The notes beneath the pieces are model-generated. The model did no database searches, had not been told where the DNA came from, and worked only from the letters and a program-made list of their open reading frames with translations. A program made the position numbers and the translations under genes. Positions 56,757 to 64,000 of a DNA stretch of 64,000 nt are shown here, piece by piece. The number at the start of each line of letters is the position of its first letter. Positions within the stretch are counted from its first letter, which is position 1. Source of the stretch: Massilia sp. Root351 (GTDB lineage Bacteria; Pseudomonadota; Gammaproteobacteria; Burkholderiales; Burkholderiaceae_D); NCBI RefSeq assembly GCF_001425045.1, contig NZ_LMDJ01000012.1:62001-126000 (forward strand). Direction: 5' to 3'.

Positions 56757-57668
56757 ATGAGCGCAGCAAAATGGCAGGGCATATTCCCGGCAGTGACCAC
56801 CAAGTTCCACCCCAACGAGGAACTCGACCACGCCGAAATGGAAAAGCACTTTGAGTTCCAGATCCAGAACGGCGTGCACGGCCTAGTCACCTGCGGCTCG
56901 CTGGGCGAGGCCAGCACCTTGTCCTTCGACGAGAAACTGGCTGTCACCAAGACCGCCATCAAGGTTGCCAACGGCCGCGTGCCGGTGCTGGCCAACGTGA
57001 GCGAAACCCGCACCGCCAATGCGATCCGCTTCGTCGAGCAGGCGCGCGAACTGGGCGTGGACGGCTTCATGGTGATGCCATCCGTGCTGTACGCGGCGGA
57101 CGCGCGCGAAGCCAAGGACAACCTGCGCACCATCGCGGCGGCGGCCAGGCTGCCCATCATGGTGTACAACAATCCGGTCACCTACAAGGTGGACCTGACG
57201 CCGGAAGACTTCCAGGAACTGGCGGATTGCGAATACATCGTCGCCATCAAGGAATCGACCGACAATATCCGCCGCATCACCGACCTGCGCAATGCCGTGG
57301 GCACGCGCTACCAGCTGTTCATGGGCGTGGACGACCTGTCCTTCGAAGGCCTGGCGGTGGGCGCGGACGGCCTGCTGGCCGGCCTGGTGGTGGCCTTCCC
57401 GGCCGAGACCGTGGCGCTGTACAAGCTGATGAAAGCCAAGCGCTACGACGAAGCGCTGAAGCTGTACCAGTGGTTCATGCCGCTGCTGCACCTGGACGTG
57501 TCGACCAAGCTGGTGCAGAACCTGAAGCTGGTGGAAGCGCTGGCCGGCGTGGGCAACGAGAACGTGCGCCGTCCGCGCCAGCCGCTGCAAGGCGCCGAGC
57601 GCGAAAAAGTCACCGCCATCGTCAAGCAGGCGCTGGCCACCCGTCCGGACCTGAGCAAGCTGTTCTAA
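56757..57668 (+). CDS. DapA-family aldolase, probable pyrroline-4-hydroxy-2-carboxylate deaminase
   Basis: 303 residues. TIM barrel with Schiff-base lysine K165 (VAIKEST) and tyrosine Y137 (MVYNNPVT). Operon position after the dehydrogenase points to deamination of pyrroline-4-hydroxy-2-carboxylate to alpha-ketoglutarate semialdehyde. The next enzyme, the semialdehyde dehydrogenase, is not in the window. Confidence 0.88.
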   Translation: MSAAKWQGIFPAVTTKFHPNEELDHAEMEKHFEFQIQNGVHGLVTCGSLGEASTLSFDEKLAVTKTAIKVANGRVPVLANVSETRTANAIRFVEQARELGVDGFMVMPSVLYAADAREAKDNLRTIAAAARLPIMVYNNPVTYKVDLTPEDFQELADCEYIVAIKESTDNIRRITDLRNAVGTRYQLFMGVDDLSFEGLAVGADGLLAGLVVAFPAETVALYKLMKAKRYDEALKLYQWFMPLLHLDVSTKLVQNLKLVEALAGVGNENVRRPRQPLQGAEREKVTAIVKQALATRPDLSKLF

Positions 57669-57688
57669 AACCTGCAGCAAAAAATCTC

Positions 57689-57732
57689 GTCAACTTTGGT
57701 TGACAACCCCACATGCGTCAACTAAAGTTGAC
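57689..57732 (+). promoter_or_regulatory. Promoter with twin GTCAAC-N4-GTTGAC operators (leaderless)
   Basis: -35 TTGACA at 57700-57705, 17-base spacer, -10 TAAAGT at 57723-57728; the expected start site is 57735, the A of the next gene's ATG. Operator 1 (57689-57704) covers the -35; operator 2 (57717-57732) covers the -10. Each is a perfect inverted repeat, 28 bases apart. The second is embedded in a larger palindrome (57712-57737) that includes the start codon. Confidence 0.75.
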
Positions 57733-57734
57733 GC

Positions 57735-57947
57735 ATGCCTGATCTCCACACACTCACTCTTCCCGAAGAACCATCCGATGCGCTGGCCGCAGTGGTAGCC
57801 CTGCGCGCGATGGCCGATCAACTCGAGCGCAAGGCGGTCAGGCAGGCCATCGCGGATGGCTGGACATGGGCCCAGGTGGCGGAGGCGCTCGGCGTCACCA
57901 GGCAAGCCGCGCACAAGAAGCACGCGGGCAGCCTGGCGCGGGATTGA
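57735..57947 (+). CDS. Small HTH protein, probable autorepressor
   Basis: 70 residues. C-terminal HTH (WTWAQVAEALGVTRQAAHKK); the N-terminus is a short helical segment that may dimerise. It lies under the twin operators and has no ribosome site because the predicted transcript starts at its ATG. It is probably the protein that binds the GTCAAC sites. Confidence 0.8.
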   Translation: MPDLHTLTLPEEPSDALAAVVALRAMADQLERKAVRQAIADGWTWAQVAEALGVTRQAAHKKHAGSLARD

Positions 57948-57967
57948 TTGACTTTAGGAGGCTATCG

Positions 57968-58477
57968 ATGTTTTCCAAGTTTAAGCAGCACCTGCAGGAT
58001 ATGCGCACGATCAAATCGCTGTGCGAAGGCGCGGAAGGCCACGCGCGCGTGGCGGGCCAGGAGCACCCGGGGGCGGAGCACTATGTGCTGTCTGCCCTGG
58101 AGCTCGATGATGGGTCGGCGCGGCGCGTGTTCGAGCGGCTGGGCAAGGATGCGGACGCGTACCGCAGGGCGCTGGCGGGGCAGCACGTGGACGCGCTGAA
58201 GAAGCTGGGCATCGATGCCGGCGGAGTCGGCGCACCGGCGCCGATCGCGGGCCAGCCGGCGGCGCTGTTTAATTCGCAGCCTTCCGGACAAGCGCTGATG
58301 CAGGCGCTGCCGGAACTGGCAAAGCGCTCGTCGACCGCGCTGTGCGGCGCGCACGTGCTGCTGGCGGCGGCGGGCATGCAGCACAGCCTCGCTGCGCGCG
58401 CCTTGCGCGCCATGGATGTGGAGCCGCAGGCGCTGGCGCGGGCGGCGGAAGATGAGTTGGGGACGGCGCACGCTTGA
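57968..58477 (+). CDS. Stand-alone Clp N-terminal domain protein
   Basis: 169 residues. Two Clp-N (ClpA/ClpC R-domain) helical repeats: the first near 25-75 (HPGAEHYVLSALEL), the second near 110-165 (CGAHVLLAAAGMQHSLAARAL). No AAA+ domain, so it cannot unfold proteins itself; it could be an adaptor for Clp proteases or an inhibitor. AGGAGG lies six bases before the ATG. It follows the HTH gene by 20 bases. Confidence 0.83.
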   Translation: MFSKFKQHLQDMRTIKSLCEGAEGHARVAGQEHPGAEHYVLSALELDDGSARRVFERLGKDADAYRRALAGQHVDALKKLGIDAGGVGAPAPIAGQPAALFNSQPSGQALMQALPELAKRSSTALCGAHVLLAAAGMQHSLAARALRAMDVEPQALARAAEDELGTAHA

Positions 58478-58555
58478 TGTCCGTGACGGCTCCGGCGGCT
58501 TACGGCCGGAGCGAAGCCCCGGCCTAACCGCCTGCGGCATACCGTCCAGCGGCGC

Positions 58556-60487
58556 TTAGCGCAGCGCGAGTGCGGTGCTGGTGCTGGTGCTGGCGCCGCC
58601 AGCGTAGGTGGCGCCGGCTTCTTCGAGCTTGAAGATACCCACCACCTGGTCCAGCCGCGCGGCCTGCTCTTGCAGCGATTGCGCGGCGGCGGCGGCCTGT
58701 TCCACCAGCGCGGCGTTCTGCTGCGTGGCGTCGTCCATCTGGATGATGGACTGGTTGACCTGGCCGATGCCGTCGCTTTGTTCGTGGCTGGCCGAGGTGA
58801 TCTCCACCATCAGCGTGGCGACGTGCTGCACCGAGGCGACGATCTCGGACATGGCGGCGCCCGCCGTGTCGGCCAGCTTGCCGCCGGCCTCCACCTTGCC
58901 GACCGAGTCGACGATCAATTCCTTGATCTCCTTGGCCGCAGCCGCCGAGCGCTGCGCCAGGTTGCGCACCTCGGACGCCACCACTGCAAAGCCGCGCCCC
59001 TGTTCGCCCGCCCGCGCCGCTTCCACGGCCGCATTCAGCGCCAGGATATTGGTCTGGAAAGCGATGCCGTCGATGACACCGATAATGTCCGACATCTTGC
59101 GCGAGCTTTCGGTGATCTCGCCCATCATGTCCACCACCTGCGTGACGACCGTGCCGCCCTTCACCGCAGCCGAGGTGGTGGCGGCCACCAGCTTGTTGGC
59201 CTCTTCCGCATTGGAGCTGTTCTGCTTGACGGTGGAAGTCAGTTCCTCCATCGCGGCCGCGGTTTCCTCCAGGTTGGACGCCTGGTGTTCGGTACGCGCA
59301 GACAGATCGAAGTTGCCGGTGGCGATCTGGCTGGACGCAGTGGCGATCAAATGGGTACTGTCGCGCACCTTGAGGATGGTGCCGTTCAGCGAAGAGACGA
59401 AGCGGTTGAACGCCGCCGCCAGCGCGCCGATTTCGTCCTCCGACTCCACCGGCATGCGGCGGCTCAAGTCGCCGTCGCCGCTGGCGATATCGCCCAGCAT
59501 CTCGGCGGCGCGCATCACCGGCGCGGCAATCGCGCGGGCAATCAGATAGATGGCGAACAGGCCGATGCCGCCGCCCACCAGCGCCGCGATCAGCGACGAC
59601 ACGGTGGCCGAGCGCACGATATTGCCCAGCACTTCAGACTCCGGCACCTCGGCCAGCACGTACAGGTTCAGCTCGGGCACATAGGACGACGCGACGAACT
59701 GCTTGCCGTTGGCGCCGTTATAGGTGCTGTGCGCGAATTTCTCTCCGTTCAGCAGGGTTTTCTGCAGTTCCGGGGTGAAGCCCGGCACGTCCTTCAATTG
59801 GTGTTTGCCGTCGCCCAGCGCCGGATCGCGGTGCACGATCAGGGTGCCGTTGGCGCGCACCAGGTAGACGTAGCCGGACTTGCCCAGCTTGTAGGCGCGC
59901 ACCGTCTGGGCCAGCGAGTTCACGCTCAGCCCCAGGCCGGCCACGGCCAGCTTGCCGGTGGCCGTCTGTACGCGGGTGTTAATGAACAGCATATAGCTAT
60001 CGGCGCTGATGTCCTTGTCCAGGTCCAGCGTGTAGGCCTTGTTACCGTCGAGGAATCCGTAGAACCACTGGTCGCCCGGCTTGTCCTTGCTCAGGGTGCG
60101 GTCGTAGCCGGCATCGGTAAAGTACTTGCCGGTGCTGTGCGAAATCCAGAACACGGTGGCGGCCTGGTTCTTGGCCTTGAGCTGCTTGGCCGCCTTCTTC
60201 CACGCTTCCAGCCCTTCGTCGGGCACGCCGGCGTCTTCCCAGTCGTGCAGGAAGGTGTTGTTGGCGGTGGTGAGCGATACCGACAGGGGCTGCGTAATCT
60301 GGCGCAGGATGTCGTTGCGGATTTCGCCTATCTGCGCCGGCAACTCTTGTTCCACCACGCGTTCGCGGCTGTTGCTGCTGCTCATGACGATGCTGAGCGT
60401 GGAGGAAATGATAATGAACAACAGCAGACAGAGGCCCATGCTCAGCATGAGTTTGTTCTTGATCGACAGACGGCTCAGCAAGGCCAT
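58556..60487 (-). CDS. Methyl-accepting chemotaxis protein with Cache-type sensor
   Basis: 643 residues. TM1 about 13-35, periplasmic dCache sensor about 40-310, TM2 about 313-338, HAMP, then the signalling hairpin ([20 protein letters not shown]). The C-terminus is short and lacks an NWETF-like tether for CheR/CheB. Sensing is probably of small organic or amino acids. Single gene. Confidence 0.95.
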   Translation of the reverse strand: MALLSRLSIKNKLMLSMGLCLLLFIIISSTLSIVMSSSNSRERVVEQELPAQIGEIRNDILRQITQPLSVSLTTANNTFLHDWEDAGVPDEGLEAWKKAAKQLKAKNQAATVFWISHSTGKYFTDAGYDRTLSKDKPGDQWFYGFLDGNKAYTLDLDKDISADSYMLFINTRVQTATGKLAVAGLGLSVNSLAQTVRAYKLGKSGYVYLVRANGTLIVHRDPALGDGKHQLKDVPGFTPELQKTLLNGEKFAHSTYNGANGKQFVASSYVPELNLYVLAEVPESEVLGNIVRSATVSSLIAALVGGGIGLFAIYLIARAIAAPVMRAAEMLGDIASGDGDLSRRMPVESEDEIGALAAAFNRFVSSLNGTILKVRDSTHLIATASSQIATGNFDLSARTEHQASNLEETAAAMEELTSTVKQNSSNAEEANKLVAATTSAAVKGGTVVTQVVDMMGEITESSRKMSDIIGVIDGIAFQTNILALNAAVEAARAGEQGRGFAVVASEVRNLAQRSAAAAKEIKELIVDSVGKVEAGGKLADTAGAAMSEIVASVQHVATLMVEITSASHEQSDGIGQVNQSIIQMDDATQQNAALVEQAAAAAQSLQEQAARLDQVVGIFKLEEAGATYAGGASTSTSTALALR

Positions 60488-60580
60488 GCGAAACTCCCGG
60501 GAATGATGTTGGAATGCCGTCTTACGCGGCCCTATGTTTCAGTGTACCCACAACAATTACACCGACAAAACGATTTTCCA

Positions 60581-61492
60581 CTATCTGTTGCGTGTCCAAT
60601 ACCCTGTTTGCGCGTAAACCGCCTTTAACTCATCTATAAAGAAACGTATCTTGGCAGGCAGGTGTCTTTGCTGTAGATAAACCGCCATGATGTCGTAGTC
60701 CGGCAGCGCGAAGTCGTCCAGCACAGTGATCAGGCTGCCCTCGGCCAGCTGCGCCTGGATTTCCCAGGTCGAGCGCCACGCCAGCCCCAGCCCCTCGCAC
60801 GCCCAGCGGTGCAGTAGTTCGCCGTCGTTGCAATCCAGGTTGCCCTGCACCTTGATGGTCACCGGCTTGCCGCCCTGCTGGAAATACCAGCCGCGCTGCT
60901 GCCCGCCCTGCAGGTTGAAAGCCAGGCAATTATGGTGCGCCAGGTCGTCCAGCGTGCGCGGAATACCGTGGCGGTCGAAGTAATCCGGTGTCCCGCATAC
61001 AACACGCCGGTTCTTGGCCAGCTTGACCGCCACGAAACTCGGGTCGATCACGCCGCCGATGCGGATGCCCAGGTCGTAACCCTCGCGCACCAGGTCGATC
61101 ACCTGGTCGGTCAGGTTAAAGGAGATCTGCACCTCCGGGTTGGCGGCCAGGAAGGCCGGCGCGTGCGGCGCAACATGCTGGCGCCCGAACGAGGCCGGCG
61201 CGGACACAATCAGGTGGCCGGTGGCCTTGTGCCGCCCCTCCGAAATATTGCGCTCGGCCACCTCGAAGTCCGATAGCAGCTTGCGGCAGTCGTCCAGGAA
61301 CACATTGCCCTGCTCGGTGAGCGTCAGATGGCGCGTGGTGCGGTGCATCAGTTTCACGCCGAGGCGCTTCTCCAGCGCGTCGATACGGCGCCCCAGCATC
61401 ACCGGCGTGATGTTCTGCACCAGCGCCGCGCGCGCCAGGCTGCCCTTCTCCACCACCGCCACAAAAGCTTCGATTTGTTTGAGTTTATCCAT
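60581..61492 (-). CDS. LysR family transcriptional regulator (probable regulator of gcl-hyi)
   Basis: 303 residues with the LysR winged HTH (FVAVVEKGSLARAALVQNIT) and effector domain. Divergent from gcl; a near-perfect inverted repeat lies between. Likely controls glyoxylate use. Confidence 0.88.
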   Translation of the reverse strand: MDKLKQIEAFVAVVEKGSLARAALVQNITPVMLGRRIDALEKRLGVKLMHRTTRHLTLTEQGNVFLDDCRKLLSDFEVAERNISEGRHKATGHLIVSAPASFGRQHVAPHAPAFLAANPEVQISFNLTDQVIDLVREGYDLGIRIGGVIDPSFVAVKLAKNRRVVCGTPDYFDRHGIPRTLDDLAHHNCLAFNLQGGQQRGWYFQQGGKPVTIKVQGNLDCNDGELLHRWACEGLGLAWRSTWEIQAQLAEGSLITVLDDFALPDYDIMAVYLQQRHLPAKIRFFIDELKAVYAQTGYWTRNR

Positions 61493-61506
61493 GCGGACAT
61501 TATTCC

Positions 61507-61519
61507 ATACTCAGAGTAT
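61507..61519. promoter_or_regulatory. Inverted repeat, candidate LysR site
   Basis: ATACTC-A-GAGTAT, fitting the LysR T-N11-A pattern, lies 15 bases before the LysR start and 99 before gcl. Confidence 0.45.
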
Positions 61520-61617
61520 CGAATAAACGGATATTTTGTTGTCTTATCAAGCGAGGAGATCGCCTATAGCATACAAAACATCAACAACGGTATTTGCACA
61601 TAACTTAGGAGAACACC

Positions 61618-63360
<1,743 letters not shown>

Positions 63361-63370
63361 GGAGTAGACC

Positions 63371-64000
63371 ATGCCTAAATTCGCCGCCAACCTCACCATG
63401 CTGTTCAACGAACTGCACTTCCTGGACCGCTTCGGCGCCGCCTCGCGCGCCGGGTTCAAGGGCGTGGAGTTCCTGTTTCCGTACGACTTCGAACCGGAAC
63501 AGCTGTCCGAGAAACTGCACCAGTTCCAGCTGGAGATGGTGCTGCACAACCTGCCGGCCGGCCACTGGGCTGGCGGCGAACGCGGCATCGCCTGCTTGCC
63601 GGACCGGGTGAGCGAGTTCGAATACGGCGTGGAGATGGCGCTGCGCTACGCGAAAGCACTGGGCACGCAGCGCATCAACTGCCTGGTCGGCATCCTGCCG
63701 CCCAACGTGGAGCGCGCCAAGGCGCAGGAAACGCTGGTGAAGAACCTGAAGTTCGCGGCCGCCGCCCTGAAGAAGGCCGGCATCCCGCTGCTGATCGAGC
63801 CGATCAACACCTTCGACATCCCGGGCTTCTTCCTGTCGGGCACCCGCCAGGGCCTTGAACTGATTGAAGCGGTGGGTTCGGACAACCTGTTCCTGCAGTA
63901 CGACATCTATCACATGCAACGCATGGAAGGCGAACTGGCCAACACCATCAAGGCCAACCAGTCCGTCATCAAGCATATCCAGCTGGCAGACAATCCAGGC
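63371..64000 (+). CDS. hyi: Hydroxypyruvate isomerase (3' end beyond window)
   Basis: 210 codons are visible; the gene runs off the right edge. TIM barrel of the xylose-isomerase-like family (MPKFAANLTMLFNELHFLDR, then IEPINTFDIPGFFL and YDIYHMQRMEGEL). Interconverts hydroxypyruvate and tartronate semialdehyde, so it works with gcl. AAGGAG precedes the ATG by 8 bases. Confidence 0.93.
   Translation, partial: MPKFAANLTMLFNELHFLDRFGAASRAGFKGVEFLFPYDFEPEQLSEKLHQFQLEMVLHNLPAGHWAGGERGIACLPDRVSEFEYGVEMALRYAKALGTQRINCLVGILPPNVERAKAQETLVKNLKFAAAALKKAGIPLLIEPINTFDIPGFFLSGTRQGLELIEAVGSDNLFLQYDIYHMQRMEGELANTIKANQSVIKHIQLADNPG

Overview
The window is about 64 kb of GC-rich chromosome. Gene content and order point to a betaproteobacterium of the Oxalobacteraceae (Massilia/Duganella/Pseudoduganella type). 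The pointers are an fdsGBA-type soluble formate dehydrogenase with its FdsR regulator, the block tilS-accA-DNA glycosylase-cysS-ppiA-ppiB-lpxH, lysC followed by tRNA-Ser, a fused indolepyruvate ferredoxin oxidoreductase, and several plant-polysaccharide and sugar-acid genes (GH115, GH35, glucarate dehydratase). I see no phage, no insertion sequence and no CRISPR array. It reads as a metabolically versatile soil or rhizosphere chromosome segment. The genus-level statement is inference from gene content only.

Layout. 1-3.3 kb: start of fdsA, then fdsB and fdsG, with divergent fdsR. 3.4-10.5 kb: a secreted GH115 alpha-glucuronidase, indolepyruvate ferredoxin oxidoreductase and a divergent Lrp-type regulator. 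10.6-17.9 kb: a signalling cluster (REC-HD-GYP protein, very large hybrid histidine kinase, convergent REC-REC-kinase) around a degenerate 17-bp tandem repeat. 17.9-21.6 kb: a hotdog thioesterase, an acyltransferase-3 membrane protein and an FtsH-type protease with an ambiguous N-terminus. 21.7-24.6 kb: a structured repeat block, two tandem tRNA-Ser(GCU) genes, and the tyrosine-catabolism pair hpd-tyrB behind a perfect 32-bp palindrome. 24.6-32.3 kb: a large GH43-like/GH35 enzyme, a lipoprotein, a class I glutamine amidotransferase, an orphan membrane/coiled-coil protein, a second copy of the structured block and a third tRNA-Ser. 32.3-40.6 kb: housekeeping genes (lysC, tilS, accA, DNA glycosylase, cysS, ppiA, ppiB, lpxH). 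40.7-49.9 kb: tandem solute-binding paralogues, gudD with a LacI regulator, a Rid protein with a LysR regulator, an HxlR/DinB pair facing an AhpD-like gene, and several small membrane or lipoprotein genes. 50-52.2 kb: a GntR(YtrA)/ABC transporter operon. 52.2-57.7 kb: a trans-4-hydroxy-proline catabolic operon (epimerase, three-subunit dehydrogenase, DapA-like deaminase) with a divergent PAS-AraC regulator. 57.7-58.5 kb: a compact HTH plus Clp-N two-gene module whose promoter and operators imply a leaderless transcript. 58.5-64 kb: a chemoreceptor, a LysR regulator and gcl-hyi (glyoxylate carboligation), with hyi cut by the window end.

The least explained signals are these. (1) Two near-identical multi-hairpin blocks sit just downstream of the tRNA-Ser genes; their inner stem differs in sequence but keeps pairing. 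(2) The HTH/Clp-N module has twin GTCAAC-N4-GTTGAC operators covering its promoter. (3) A 32-bp perfect palindrome lies upstream of hpd. (4) A short C-run may separate the natural start of ftsH from its reading frame. (5) One tandem tRNA-Ser copy has lost its encoded CCA. All regulatory-site assignments were read by eye from sequence symmetry and position.
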